Both the position numbers and the translations under genes were made by a program. From Apostichopus japonicus (lineage: Eukaryota; Echinodermata; Holothuroidea; Aspidochirotida; Stichopodidae): DNA of 64,000 nucleotides. Each line of letters opens with the position of its first letter. The first letter of the stretch is position 1. A model generated the notes under the pieces. It made no database searches and was not told the origin of the DNA. It was given only the letters and a program-made list of their open reading frames with translations. Of this stretch, positions 12,140-26,400 are shown in pieces. The stretch is taken from assembly GCF_037975245.1 (NCBI RefSeq), contig NC_092568.1, positions 1,240,001 through 1,304,000 on the forward strand. Reading direction: 5' to 3'.

Positions 12140-13192
12140 TTATACAGTGTTATACCTCGTAATGCTGTTGCCATTACTGGTCATTAACAGGCATAGCAAC
12201 AGCATGGCTTTGGATACGCTTTTGAAGAAGAACGTGACAGGAATCCCTGCATAAGTCAATGCCTGCACGCTAATGAGCGCTCCGAAGCTACCTGGGAAGA
12301 AGAAAACATGATAAGTTGCATGAATTTATAGTGAGTTATAGAGTATATCATGGTGATCGAACTCATGCAAGCACCGTATAATTTTGTATAAGTGCGCGGT
12401 GATTAGTTAGAATCCAGTAAAAATCATAAATAATATCACGAAAAGTATATAATCACCTCATTTGCTGAAAACCATGTTAACAACATTGCATTGCACCTTT
12501 CTGATCAAACCTGATGATTTTTTAACATCTTTTAAATTTCGATGATAGGTGAACATTAATGTGTGTGACATTTTGTCACACTTCGGTAACGCAATGATGA
12601 ATACGTATCACGTGACCCTGCAAAATACTTCTTTTTGGTTGGTTGGTTGGTTGGTTGGACAACGCTAAATAGACATGGCCGCTTCAAATGGAGGTAAATC
12701 ACATGAACCCCACCCCCCGGACCAACCACTACCACCCTTCAGTGTTGTTTTACTTTATACGTTATGATTATGAGGAACCGAACCACAATTAGATGATTGT
12801 ATACATCCACCATGCAGAAAGGTTAACCATGATCTGAAAAGTACCTTTCAAAAGACATAAAGTGACTTTTCCGCATGTTTGCAGTGATCATCATATTTGT
12901 GTTTATGTTGGATGTTAACAGGTACGTTATGAATAGTATTACCGATAGTGTCAAAACAAAGAAGAATGAAGATAATACAGAAATTCGTTCGTGAAAATGA
13001 GAAATAATGTGCATGACACAAGGCTGGGAAGTTAATCTCTTGTTTTTCAAATTTTCAACTGGACTTACTAAACAGCGCCACCATTCCTAAGATGACGTGA
13101 AGCACCGTCGCCTTCGTGTCTCCTGAAATAAGCAGGCTTGCTAACCAGGATATGGCCAGTAGCCCGTATAACACAGTCAAAATGATCATAAT
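9164..13192 (-). CDS. TMEM87-like GOST-family membrane protein, incomplete gene model
   Basis: Five exons read on the minus strand: 13192-13069, 12291 to about 12146, 10772-10716, 10158-10054 and 9316-9164 (stop). They encode membrane segments that follow TMEM87 order. [13 protein letters not shown] corresponds to VLFGVLWLAWSAC before TM2. [11 protein letters not shown] corresponds to the stretch after TM3. [11 protein letters not shown] corresponds to [29 protein letters not shown] corresponds to LWRPSANNQRFAFSPL after the last helix. TMEM87 proteins are Golgi/endosome seven-transmembrane proteins with a lumenal GOLD-like domain. Exons for that N-terminal domain and for TM5-TM6 were not found. 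The donor of the second exon is unresolved (GTATAA near 12145 keeps phase 0). The gene could be a divergent paralogue, a gene with unrecognised exons, or a decaying copy. The family call is fairly sure; completeness is not. Confidence 0.6.
12034..12140. repeat. (TA)n microsatellite with TATATAC interruptions
   Basis: About 105 bp of nearly pure alternating TA with two TATATAC interruptions. It lies directly after the candidate donor of the second exon of the TMEM87-like gene, so it would be at the start of that intron. Length is likely polymorphic. Confidence 0.95.
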
Positions 13193-14236
13193 CTGTTGGA
13201 GATATGAAGCAAATTATTAAAAGAACTCAAAATGCGCCTGTAAAACCATTTCTCATACCGTGCAAGCACCGCGACAAACACATTAACAGAAAATGTTGTC
13301 GCGTTCACCAGCCTCTGGCGGATGCCGGATGGAGGCAACCGCGTAAAAATATCCGCATATTATGTCGAACAGGATTAACAATATATTAACAACTTCGAAA
13401 CTGATACAGTATATATGAAAATACATGCAGAACTATAGACATTACGCCAATTACATTAACTGAATGTGACTTAACAAGACTACATATTTGCCTGCTAACT
13501 CAAAACTTGCACCAGTGAAGTATTTAGAAACTATAGTATTTTCATTCGATTTAACCTTGCAAATGTATTGCCAATTTACGTGTTATTTTTAACAGCCCGG
13601 ATTTTACGTTTTTGAATCTCTTCCGAGCTGCACACGTATAAGTAGTTTATACACTATATATTGAACGTCAAAATAATCGGCTTCCTGCAACACTGCACGG
13701 TCGCTGGCTTACAACATTAAACTATAGTCACCATACGAACAAGGAAGCCATCATTTCGATCAGAATCGGAGAGCATAGTCATTTACTAGGCCATTTAGAG
13801 AGTTTGTAAGACCTTAATCATGTAAGAGCATGTATTTACAATATAAATGCATTTCTATCTATATTATTTGAAATAAAAGTTATGCAAAAGAAAACCCGAA
13901 CCCTATTTTGTTTATGGATTATGTTTTATGACGCATTTCCACATAGTTCCACACACATTGTTTGCTTGAGTGTATATATCAGATTGCTCCCAGATATGCT
14001 AGAAACATGGGTCACCCGTGCAACAAGCACTTTTTATTGTCACCTCCCTCCCCTCAATTAATTAACCCTCCACTCATTGGGATATGTAATTTTCGACGTA
14101 TACCCACTCTATTTTTTCTGAGTTATGGGTGGATTCAAACCTCAAGAAAAACAGGTCTATATGAAAAATAATTAAAACTTCGGGCCAACCTTGATACCCG
14201 GACGAATTATATCTGTGGACGACGTAGGCTACTCAC

Positions 14237-14323
14237 CCATTTATGGACCACCAGATCTGCAATAAAAGACGGCGGCAATGCTTCAGCGAAGCAATACCAG
14301 GTTAGAGAGCTTCCGTTATACAT
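14237..14323 (-). CDS. Possible upstream exon of the TMEM87-like gene
   Basis: This is a short open stretch of 29 codons from the ATG at 14323. It ends at a strong GTGAGT donor in phase 0, the phase needed by the exon at 13192. It encodes MYNGSSLTWYCF then AEALPPSFIADLV. The peptide does not resemble the segment that precedes TM1 in TMEM87 proteins, so membership in this gene rests on phase and position only. It may be an alternative first exon or chance. Confidence 0.25.
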
Positions 14324-17300
14324 ATTTGCAAATTAGGAACTGGACAAAATGTGCAACAAACTTAAATATACTACGCAATAGACCTAGTCTTCGTTCTTGT
14401 ATTGCTGCCGAATCAGATTTAGCTATCACATTGAACAGAGTGAACGCTTTGTGGAAAAACATCAAACAACCCCTGGCATAACTGCAAATCATCGCCGTGT
14501 GACTTGACCAATCACAGCGAGGGAATGAATTGGGTAAACAAAACGTAATAGTTCCTCGTTCATTATAAATAGTAAGGAATGAATCTATGTATAAATTAAG
14601 CATAGACATATTTAATTATTACACGATGAAGCAATATATACATAACTAAATATGTTCAGAGTTTTGATGTTGCGGGACTTAAATCTTGTGCGTCGGACAG
14701 ATTATACAGAGAGTGGTCCGCAAACTTAAAGGTTCAGGACCCAGGAGTTTTCACGTGGGACTGAGACACGACCCACCACACCCCACCCCACCCCGAGTCA
14801 GGATCGATGCTTAGAATGTATGAAAGCTAGCCAATATATATTGCCCCCGGGGCCTCTTTTGTTTAGGGGCTGGGGCAAGGAATACTTCGATGAAAATTTG
14901 AAGATCTGCATAGAACCATACAGAGTGGGCACAAAAGCCCACTTTTAAATAAATTTAAACCGACGTGACTTGAAGGTCGACATTTTACTACAGAGCATTC
15001 TTAAACTAATCCAATAGTTTTCCAATGAAATGGGAATAAATCCTAGCAATTTCTTTTTCAAACGTTAAATTTGGTTTTGAGGGTACTTTTCAAGTGTCTG
15101 GCAACAGCATACTCTTGATTTGCAACACAAAGCATATTTAAGCTACAAATATGCCTTTGTTTTTCTTTATCCATGCATTAACTCATGTATTATCAACAAG
15201 AAGGAAGATAAACTGTTACCAAAACTATACCAAAACAATAACAAAGTCGTATAGTTGAATTCAGATTACAACGTATACCCTCACACTGCGGTGCAACTCG
15301 TTTTGGCGAATACATTTCAATTTAAAAAATATTTCAAATAGAAATGACGTAAATCGGACTAGAATACAGGGGCGTATCCAGGGGGGCGCAACAGGCGCGC
15401 GCCCCCCCCTATTGGCCGTCACCAAAAAAAAAAAAAAGTTTAGCAAAAAAAAAAAAAAAATTGATGACGACCTTTAAGTGAGTTGTCGGTGATCGCTCAA
15501 CCCCCCCCCCCCCTCCCGTATGCTTTATTTTTTGTTTGCCAAAAAAAGGTTCTGGCGAAGTTCGGCGGCATAATAGTTTTAAAAACATAGATGGTAATTG
15601 TGTTTGTATTATCACTATAAACACTAAGTGACATGCCAGCCATACTAAATTGTGCATTTTGTGTCCATATTTACTGGAAATGTTGCTTATTATTAAGGTC
15701 GAAAAAGGGATCACATATGGCCATGGGCGGCGATCCTGGGGGGAAGGGGGGATATAGGGGATATATCCCCCATGAAAATGGGTGGAGGGGATGTAATACA
15801 CCATATCCCCCCCCCCCCACCAAATACCAGGGATAAGAATATTTTCATGCCTACATTTATGCATCATCGTTAATGTACGGCTCTTTTTTAGCTTCATTTC
15901 TCGCCTACCATAAACGCAGTGCGATCTTTTCAAATAAAGCGTCTTTATAAAGCAAGAATAGTTGACTGTAGGCTTCATTGGCCCTATAACAACAAAATGT
16001 ATTATTGCGCCCACGGTATTGATATAGTACATATATGCACCCTCATAGTATTCATATAGGCCCTATAGTAGGCCTACACACGTACATGTTCCCTGGAACA
16101 GCTGAGAATCTCATGTTACCAGGGTAATGCTTAATTCACCTGGATGCCCTAGCAATCGGTACCTAGGAATGAAACTATGTGTAATTGTGTATTGCATGTG
16201 TATAGGCCTATAATAGCCTGCATGAGGCCATTTTCTTCATCGAATAGTATAAAAGAGCTCTCGAACATTCTAACGTTGCGCCTGAAACAAGATTGACAGG
16301 GGCAATTTTCCCAAAATAACACCCGAAATTAAAAAAAAGGTATTTTGGACCCTGATTATGAGATATTTCGGACATGACATCCGTATTTTAAAGTTGGGTA
16401 TATGCCGCTTGGAAACCTCGGGAAGTGCCGTTTCCGGCTATCTAGAGGGTTTGTTAATCCCAAAATTTTCTTGTACGCTTCGCGCCAACCCATGGTGGCG
16501 CTACGCTTAGATAGTCAAAAAGGTCATATCCCTCCCCCCCCACTCGGAAGTACGGATCGCCGCCCATGCATATGGCACCATTTTGCATTTCAGCCCTTCT
16601 TCGAAAGCAAAAATTGTCCACCCCTCCCCTTAGACCCATCCCCCAGGACGGCGATCATTCATGCCTGACGCCCCCCCTATTGGAAAATCCTGGATACGCC
16701 CCTGGAATAGGCCTTTGTTGAACACAACCCAAAGCTATTATAATTTCAGTCACGGGTACAAGTGATCGCCTTCCTATACATACCGTGTATATATAACGTA
16801 AAAACATCAACTTGGTAAAATAAAAGCCCAATTTTAACTGATGCAAATTGCTGATGCTTCTTATCTATCGTAAGCTAATCTATGTAAACATTATGTTTGT
16901 ATCATAATCTGTTGGTCGACCAAGTAAAACAGGAAAGTAAACTTTTTGGTTTTCAAGACTTCGGTGTTCTATGTTAATGATAAACCAGTCTGAAAGACCA
17001 CCAACTTATATCTGCGAGTTAACAAGTCTTGTGCAAATTGAAAACAAAATAAAAAACAACGACCTCTCGCCTTTAAGTGATATATGTGCCAAGGAGCGGC
17101 GATAGAAAGCCCGCTGAAGTAGACCAGGCTTACAACAGGGCTCATCTGTTCAGTGGAGTCGAGAACCATTCAGGCCGAGCAACGGGAGAGGCCCGTAGCT
17201 AGCTTGTCAAAGTTGGAAGGGTAGATTGTTTGTTTGGAGCGGCATAATTTTTGTTTGAGGGGCCATTTGCATGTAGCCACTATAGGGGTCCATTACCGAA

Positions 17301-20300
17301 ACCATAAATTTAAAGCATAAATTGGGGGAGGGGGCATAGTCGAAAATTGGGGGGATTAATCCTGTCCCAGAATGCCCGCCCCGTGTCTACGGGATATAAA
17401 TATATAGGCCTACACGGGCCCTTTTCTTTAAGTCTTCATTTTCATTAAGTATATTATGAAAATGAGAATTATTGAAACTTGAGTACGGACGAGTTGGATC
17501 CCTTCCACGTTCGACCGATTGCCCCCCCCCCCCCTACCCGCGAACTTATCCAGCAAGGCAGAGCAATGATCTTGAAACAATGGCAAGACAAACGATATGA
17601 AGTTGTGAGATTTGTTTGGAAAGCTGGACCACTATAACTTCTTCCCGTATGCACCTTTCCCTCACACAGCCGTTAATGTCAAATATACAGCTTTGAAAGG
17701 TAATCCATTTGTTAACTACAAATTTTTACGCACTAAAAATTGCTCAGGCGTGGATGCAACACAAAATAAATTCATTCAAAAATCAATTGATGTACACGCA
17801 ACCCCCCCGCGTCTGCCATTGCTGCTGAAATTCTATGTTATTCTAAAAAACGCACGAATTGTATATTTCGAAGGAATTCAATATTTAATATCTTATAACA
17901 GTTCAGTTACTAAGCTTGACTTTGTCAAGTCCATTTCAAACAGTCCAAGTCAAAAAAGTGGAAAAGTTCTGATTTAGTCTACGGTGATTATGATTAAACT
18001 ATACGAAAATGTAGTTTCGAATAATTATTCGCGAATTCAAATTCTTGGGCTGAAAAGATCTAAAGTACGTGAGACTTATCAGGGAATACACTTTATTGAG
18101 TAACACTTAAGTCAAAATGTATGTTTTGGTAATATCTGCGACATTGCCGTTATGTTTTGATTTCTGTAACTTTCCTGTTCCTCAACTGGATTCTAGACGA
18201 CGAGTTTAGATTCTTCCTTGTTACTAAAACTCATCACTACTTCCCCGAAATATGCTAGATAGTTCAAATAATGGTCACCTGTCAAATTTCAACAAGCATT
18301 TTACTATACCACCCTCAGAAGCATATTTCCTCATGTATACATTTTTGTTTGTAATTTAACACTTCTCAAGGTCTGGGAATAACTTGGAGTGCCAAGAAGT
18401 GCAGGGATGAACTTTTCAAATTTTATAGCAATGTTAGCATGCTTACATTTGGGTGCCAATTCTGGTGAATTTTAAACTAAATTAACTATTGCTGACAACC
18501 ATGCAGATATTTAATCATGTTGTTTATTGAAAAGGGATATTAGATTGTTTCCATTTAAGAAAACCTTGAAACGGAAGGATGGAGGGAGAAAGGGGAAGGG
18601 AGGGGGTGCAGGGGGTCTGGGAGTAGCGAAGGGCGGCAAACTGTCAATATGAACACACAGCTACTTAGATCTAAATCTTAATTTTCAGAAACCAACACAG
18701 ATAACTAAACACTTTCACATGTATTACTTTTTTTTTCTTATCAAAGTGTTATCATAAGAAGAAAGTAAGAAATTGATTCCATAGTCCATGATCCTCTTGT
18801 ATTTTATTGATGTGTTTCACTATTTTATCACATATTGCAATGTGTTTTATAGCACATCTGGTATATGAGCACTGTATAACTCATAATGTACAACTCATAA
18901 TTACAAGACATGACAAACCCCCACCAAAAAGGACCTCCTCCCCACAAACAAAACAAAAGGAGGCCACAAAAAAAAAATCAAAAATTTTACAACTCTTTAT
19001 CAATAAGAAATAAAATTGAGTGACCAGACTCCTTCATAATTATAACATTTACTATATAATATGCCTTGGCCTTCAATAAAAGCAATATATGCAGATGGCA
19101 AGGAAGAACCAACTGTAAACAGCTTCACCACTCGAAGGTTGCAACTGCTAATCCGTCTGCAGAGAGATGCCTTTATTTCAGTGCATCTCATATGTTAGTG
19201 TAAAAGGAATAGAAAACACAAGAGGTACCATTTGTGTATTCTACATTTGCTTGAAAGAGAATGAGCCCCCCAATACTACCATGTTCTTACCAACTTCTTA
19301 AGCTGTCAATGAGGGGACCCTCTCCCCCCAACCCCCCCCAACCCTTCCCAAACAAAATGACAGTACAATTGTTAAATTGAGTAAAATGTTGATAGAATTT
19401 CAAACCAGTCTCTTCACTCAGTAAATGTGAACATTATCATGTCAAACTGAGTGCAGTACTACATTTTCCTCAAATGTGAAGATTTCAACACATTGAGAAT
19501 TGCTAGATACATGAAAGTACTATTAAAAGTCCACTGGGTAAAGTCAAAGCAGTTTGCATTTAGCTCCTACTGGTGTGCCAGGATGATGCAAGTTAGTTAA
19601 AGTGACAGCTACTACTGTCCATGGTGAACCATGGTGTCGACGATCCACACCATGGATCTTGAGTTGACCGGGGAGCAAGTTACTTCTCATCAACGATCCA
19701 TCTGCCCTTAGTTAATGGCTAACGGAGGACACAGAAGTCACACCACATGTTGGACCTGTCTAATCATGACTCTGACGTCTGACCATTAACTTATTCTCTG
19801 CAGAAAAAAAAAAAATGCAAATTAAAAAACTTTCAATAAGTTTAAATTTGCTTTTGACAAAGCTCTTTGTAGCCTTGTAGGTAGAACATAACTTTTTCTC
19901 TTCAAGTTTTTGACTGTGCAGTTACTTATAAGAGTATATTGTTTGTTTATACAAGGGTTTTCAAAATGACCACACTGTCAAAGAAATCGCATGAAAAGTT
20001 ATGAATAAATCATATATAAGGTTATGAATAATCATGACACTATAGTAGGCTATAACACCCAACTTACCCTCAGGGGGACACCACCCTATTTGAAATATTA
20101 TTCTTGATTGAGAATGCTATATTCATAGGAAGTGTCTACTTTTGTTCATGGAAATGAATTTTCAACACGATATATCTTTACAGCACCAACTGTGATGATC
20201 AGGTGTCTATGACTAGGTTATGAATATGTAACTCATAGCAAATGTCATAAATAAAATACTAGAAAGATAAAGCACATACCTTACACATCAGGTTATCACA

Positions 20301-20455
20301 TGAAAGGCTTTGGCTAATAATATGATCATGAAGTGTATATGAATATACATTACACAAAAGGATATGAATATGCAAGCCACAACAAAAGGTTACTAATTAA
20401 ACCAATACAAAATGTTATGAATATGTATGATAATATATCAATTGAAGTAGAGAAC
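14324..20455. other. Region between the TMEM87-like gene and the NOP53 stop
   Basis: If the TMEM87-like gene keeps the usual lumenal domain, its exons should lie here on the minus strand, but none was recognised. A transposon-like element occupies 15367-16704. A possible short GC-rich repeat lies near 17185-17395. A 121-codon plus-strand frame at 17612-17977 has no recognised domain, and a minus-strand frame at 16969-17169 is likewise unassigned. The 3' UTR of NOP53 should begin below 20456. C-runs lie at 15501-15513, 17522-17534 and 19330-19340. Confidence 0.4.
15367..16704. mobile_element. DNA transposon-like element with CAGGGGCGTATCCAGG ends, 5-bp TSD
   Basis: The left end CAGGGGCGTATCCAGG is repeated as a perfect 16-bp inverted repeat at the right end, apart from the base just inside. 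The flanks carry the direct repeat GAATA (15362-15366 and 16705-16709). The interior near 16430-16510 holds, in reverse orientation, a block (TACGCTTCGCGCCAACCCAT and neighbours) shared with the elements at 39113-41032 and 47603-47925. A-runs and C-runs near 15423-15515 and a palindromic purine/pyrimidine patch near 15735-15815 are also present. No transposase is encoded. The superfamily is uncertain. Confidence 0.75.
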
Positions 20456-23400
20456 TTACTTAAATTCCTCGTGCCCCCTCTTTACACAATCCTTTAGGCT
20501 CCTCTTTGGTCCACTGAAAGAGAAAGAAAACAGACATAAGATATAAAATCAATTCACTTGTCCCAAGAATATTTTACTGCTTAAACTTAATGTAGCAGTT
20601 TTGAGGTGTACGAATTCTGTTTCTCAGGAAAGTACTGAAAGTTATATGTATATATGTAATACCAAGCTTTGCAGAGTGTGACAAATTGGGTTCAAATTCA
20701 CCAGAACATAATTCTGTGAGAATTTCCAACAATGCAGTACCATGATTGTACAAACATTATTGTTGATTTTTAATTTAATTTCTCATCAATCTTTCACTAA
20801 AGCAGGATTTTGCCACTGGTCATATATTTGTGAGGTAGTTTGTCCAAATCTACCGACTTATAACTCACAATATGAATATAAGATTGTAATTGATCAAACT
20901 AAACACCCTCCTAGATTTTATTTTAATTATATAAAAGTGATTTAGCAAGTAACCCTTTCATCTAATATTCATCACATGCAAAATAATATCAGAAATTTTC
21001 AAATTACCATCCATCATTAAAATAATACTTGATTAATATATATATATATATATGTATGTATATAGCTGCATTTGTAAAATGATTTCTGAATCCTGTGAGA
21101 ATATTTTACCAAAAATTGAATAATGCAAGAGGGGCTTCAAGTTTCTTTACATATTCAAATTATTTCAATATGAGAACAAAGCAAGGATGACTACACAGTC
21201 TGTAGCCACTACACAGTAAACCAATCTACAGCATGGATATATGCATTTCCAGACATTGCAGTTTGTAGTGAGGAGAAATCCTACAACAGCCGACTATTAA
21301 TTAACAACCTTGTGGTTTTCACGGTAAGTTTAGCTGTGGGTACAAAGTCCAAAATTAGAAAGAAAACAAGAAAGAAAGAAAGAAAACCAAAAAGTAGAAC
21401 TAGAACCAATACCACTATAAATCAAGCCATTTTCACCTTTAAGAATATCTTTGTAAAACCATTGTTTGCATTTTGTTAATGAATAGCTTGTTATTTTACA
21501 CAGAGGTTATTATAAGTGGATGATGATGATGAGGATGATGATGTAAGCCTGTACAAAGAAGTACTCTATATGTATATGTAATCTTTGTACTTATGAGTAC
21601 TTTGTTTCAGTTAAGGAAGGTTTCCCTTCAATACTCCCTTTTCAACAGCGAGTTGCTCACAAGCTCCCTCCTTCCCCCTCGGGAAAGCAATTAAGCACAA
21701 TACTGTTTAAACCAACACCACCCCCAACCCCCCCCCCCCAAAAAAGGGAAACAAATTGTGATACAGACCCCCCACCCTACCTCCTACACCTCAATCCTTT
21801 TCCCCACCAAAAGTATCTAAAGAATTATATACTGATATATACTCAGATCACATAAGAGAATATTTCAAGGGTTTTAAAATATCTAGTTGTATTAATAGCT
21901 GAAAAAGCTTGAAGTCTTTCTGGAAAAAAAAAAAATATTGTTTTGAGGTAAATTTATGTGGTTTTCCCCTACAACTTATGAAAAGGCACTCTTATCAAGT
22001 ATGTGCAGACAGGACACTGCAATGTCATAGACCACCAAACCACAGACAAAGGGTAGGTTTTAATTCAACATAGCGCTGAAGAAAAATATTGCAGCATTTG
22101 TCCCTTCTTTTATACTTTTTTTACATAAGAGAATACTTCGTGGGTTTTTATATATCTTGTTTTAATAATAGCTGAAAAAGCTTGAAGTCTTTCTGGAAAA
22201 ATAAATAAATATTGTTTTGAGGTACATTTATGTGGTTTTCCCCTACAACTTATGAAAAGGCACTCTTATCAATTGTGTGCAGAAGGGACACTGCAATGTC
22301 AAAGACCACCAACCACAGACAAAGGGTAGGTTTTAATTCAACACAGCGCTGAAAAAAAAAAATATTGCAGCATTTATCCCTTCTTTTATACTTTTTAAAG
22401 TTTGCCACCCAGAGTCTAAGTGAATGCAAAAACAAATAATTTGCGACTGACACGGTATTGCATTTCAATCATTGTTGTCTACAGTATACAATACAAACAA
22501 GATAGGGAAAAGAGCAGGGAAAAAAAATACTGTTTGTGTTAGAGTGAGCACTAAATTTACAATATCATACTGTTTGTGTTAACATTTCTTAAAAGTGGTA
22601 AGTCACTAAAGTGGTTAAATTACATTATAACCACACATCCATAAAGTGTAAAATTGCACAATCAACAAAACTGTCAAAAAAAAACACACAAAAATACAGC
22701 ATACAACACAATATAAAGTTGTAAACTTGCACAAGATACACGTAACTAAAAGACTTGGTAAATGATAATAAAAGTCGATAAGTGTGCACACATTACTCAG
22801 ATTCTAAGAAAATTCTAAAGATCAAACTAAACGTGATCAAATTTACAAGAGTCGTAAATGTTATACGAGTGCTGGGTTAATGAGTGAAGTTACGAGTAGC
22901 TGTGTGCAGAAACTAGGAACAGTTAACGGGGCCCTCCAGTAATTCCATAGAGGGCGCTATCTAATCAGTCCTAATGAGTGTAGTCTGCACTGTTTACTGA
23001 TCTCAGAATCAAAATTGTGTGTTCACAAGCATGCCGGATGAACTTGCATGCATACAGATCTGCTGGGTGATTTACTACTTCAATGTCCCACTTGTGCAGA
23101 TTGACACCAAACGGAGTTAAGGTGCTTAAAACAATTAGTCGGACTTGAAACTTTCAAAACTATTATTGAAAGATCCCTCAATAATTACACACAAAATCGA
23201 TTGAAACCTACGAACTGGAACGATCTACAGTCGGAGACTGCAGTTTGTCAAGTTTCAAGGAAAAATATTGGACCGACCGAACAGCGCCCTCTGTTAATTA
23301 TGGGCAGATTGATGGCTCTAGAGCTCCAGTCTGGAAATGGACAGTAATAGGCATAAACGAAATCTTTCTACAAAATACAAATATTATCTCGTAATTCTCT

Positions 23401-26400
23401 TTTCCTGAGACAATTGTGCTCTCATACATACCTCTTCCATATTCTGGCTTCCATGAGGTTTCTTTTCTGGATATGCTTGTATCTGTCTCTAAGCATAGAT
23501 CCTTCCGGCTGTCAATGGAAGAACAAAACAAGTATTATCTGTGGTTATTGAGAAATGCATTTCCATTATGGCATACTTCTGATATTATATTTTAACCAAA
23601 ATTTTTAAACATAATTAGTTATTGTCCTCAACTATTAGCATGTTAAAAAAATTCTGGTAAATTTATTCTCACATGATGGTGAGGGTAGCATGAGTGTGGT
23701 AGGATACTATGGAGAGACAACCAAAGAAGAGTAAACTTTTGGCCGTCCTTGGTCTTTTGAGCATTTTTAATGGCCATGTGGAGGATCTATATAAACTGGT
23801 CAGTAACATATAATAAGTGTTTGAATCTTCTTTGCTAGGGATTCGATTTATAGGTCCATTTAAGTCATTGCCAGGATCATCAAATTGCAACCTTTCACCC
23901 CTCACAAAGAACTGATGCAACAATCTTTTTCTACTTCTTCATGAACTTGTACCCTCTATAGCTACAACATTTATCAAGCCCTTCCTAAATCATAACACCA
24001 CAAACCACAGCATGTAATTGAAATGAGTGTAAACAAACCCAACTTTTATTACAAATGAAAGTACCTAAGCTGCAAAAAAAGAGATAAGAAAAGGAAGTTC
24101 CCTTTACCTTGATTTGTCTCAGAGATCCGACCAATTCTGTGCTAAGCTTGAAATCCACAGGAGGAGTCTTAAACCTGAGGGAAGATATCGGGCAAATGGA
24201 ACAGACATAATAGGTGCTCACTAGTAAGATAGACTGTAGAAGTATTTCAACCAATTTTTCTATTCAAAATCACTGGATTATTTCAGCAAAATCGACTGGT
24301 TTAAGCAAAAATGAATTTCCAGGGTTATCACCAAACTTTCGAAACTAAAATGAGGAAATTGGTATTATGCACCTCTTTATTGCTAAAGCAAATATAATTT
24401 TGTGTGCAGGTTTAAACATGTACTAAGGTACCTTACATAATACTTTTAATACCTTTTATACAAGGTAAAAAAAAATGAAGCAAAAAGCCAACAGTCGCAC
24501 TTCAACATTGGCAATATTTGAGAAGTGTTTCATTTTAAAGTGTTTGCTTTTTCTGATGAGTTAATGCGAACATATTCATAGCCTAAAATTAGGCCTCTAA
24601 TGCTTTCACTGCACATGTACTCAGGCCTAGCCTAATTCCCATGTAATTCCCTATGTGAAATCTGTTACTGACTTCATATCATTCAGCCTAGTACCAATCT
24701 GACTGCACTCTGTTAGACAGTTAGACTAATACAGTTAATTGTTCTTCCTGAACGATGCACTAACTACAGAAGTGAAACATATTAGTCAATCTGATAGGGC
24801 AGTGTGATATGTTAGTATTTAAGCCCTTAGATCATGATTCAGAAACTGACCTATGTCGTCCGAGTCGTTTCGTCCCAGCATCAGCTATCTTCCATTTCTG
24901 CAGATTAAACTCCCTCCTTGCTGCTATTTTCTCCTTTTGTTTTTTAATCTCTTTTCTTAGAGCTTTCACCCTATAGACTTCATTCTGCCGCTTTTTCGCC
25001 ATTTTGGCGCCTCGCCGCTGCCGTTCCTGAAAACGAAGAACAGAAGAATTCAAAATTCAAATTGCCTATCTTAGTCACTGACCACTGTTCCTACTCAGGC
25101 CTGATGAGGAAGAGGGGAGGGGAGGGGGATGGGATGATGTGTAAAGGACCTAATGTCACAGGGCTCAAACTCAATAAGGGTATGGGGGCAGGGAAATATG
25201 AGATACAGAATGGCATATTCCAATTTTCATAAAATACTTAACGTAAATGAAAAGTTCAATATGAATGACCCGGTGACGACAAGTGTCCTCGGGGCGCCAC
25301 CTGGCTCTCAACATCCCAGCCTCTACGCTACTGACGGGTTATAAAGGTCTCTTCCTACCTTTGTCAAATCCCTACTGACCTATTTACCCTAATACCACAC
25401 AGAATGCACTATTCCTTGCAAAATCCTGCGACCGGGAATCATCAAAGTGATGCACAAATTATATTCAGTTAAATTTATCCTCGCACTTCATATAAAAAAA
25501 TTCAAACTTTGTTTACAAATTTCCTCGTCACTCTTCTGCTCCTCTCTCTCACTTGATGATTTTGTTCCGCTATTGCATTTATTGTACTCACCGCTGCTTG
25601 GATCATGGCCTGTTTCCTCCTCTGCTGTCTTGTCTTTCTTGACTCTGCGGTGGTAGGTGGGTTTGGAGTCGGAACATCTTCTTCCTCCTCACCTTCCTCC
25701 TCTTCTTCTGCTTCTCCATCTTCCTTTTTCTTTTCTGTCCCATCTGTCTGTTCCTCTTCGAATAGACCCGCCGACATTTCACTCAGGTAATTTTCCTACG
25801 AATAATTTTCAAGAGAAAGGGGATCATTTCATTCATTTGAATAATAAGTAGCCATAAATATGACAATTGGAATCGTGAAAGAAACAAGTCGTCTACTTCT
25901 AGGAAGCATTTATGGTGAAACTAACGAATTATTTTTTCGAAATACATTTTGCATCGGAATGTTAAAACTGATGAAACTATCACGTTGGAAACATTGATGG
26001 CAGTGTTTGATGAAGTTCACGTTATCTCTAGCATACAGGATCACTAATCTCTTACCTGTAATTCATTAGCTCGCCACTTTTTCACACCCTTGCTCCAAGA
26101 ATCCACTATCTTCTTGTCCTTGATGTATTCCCGCTCTTCATCTAACGCCTTCCTTAGGAGTTTCTTATAGTTACAAATGAAAACAAAAGTATTGCATATA
26201 AATAGAAAATATAATTGTTCTATCTTAATCATGTTTTATTTTCTAACATAAGTACACAAAAATGAGCTAACCAATACATTCCACTTTTGAAAAAGGAAGC
26301 TTTCACTCTCATTGCCTCAAAGTCAGCAGCTAAAAAAACCACAAGCTTTGACAAAATATGCACAATGAATTAATGCATAATAGTGCAAAGCAAACCTGTA

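Noticed and set aside
11987-12187. Ile/Tyr-rich frame
   Set aside because: It is the translation of a (TA)n microsatellite.
14700-14930. GTGGTCCGCAAACTTAAAGG resembling a hAT-like terminus
   Set aside because: No partner terminus or flanking duplication could be found.
15409-16032. 207-codon minus-strand frame, the longest in the window
   Set aside because: It lies inside a GC-rich transposon-like element, crosses C-runs and A-runs, and encodes low-complexity Gly/Phe stretches with no recognised domain.
17185-17395. Possible small MITE with CCCGTAG ends
   Set aside because: Only about seven bases of inverted repeat match, and no convincing target-site duplication was found.
17612-17977. 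121-codon plus-strand frame
   Set aside because: It has no recognised motif and AT-rich composition like the surrounding non-coding DNA; splice context is not convincing.
25605-25851. Ser-rich plus-strand frames opposite NOP53 exon 8
   Set aside because: They are antisense shadows of the Glu-rich coding exon.
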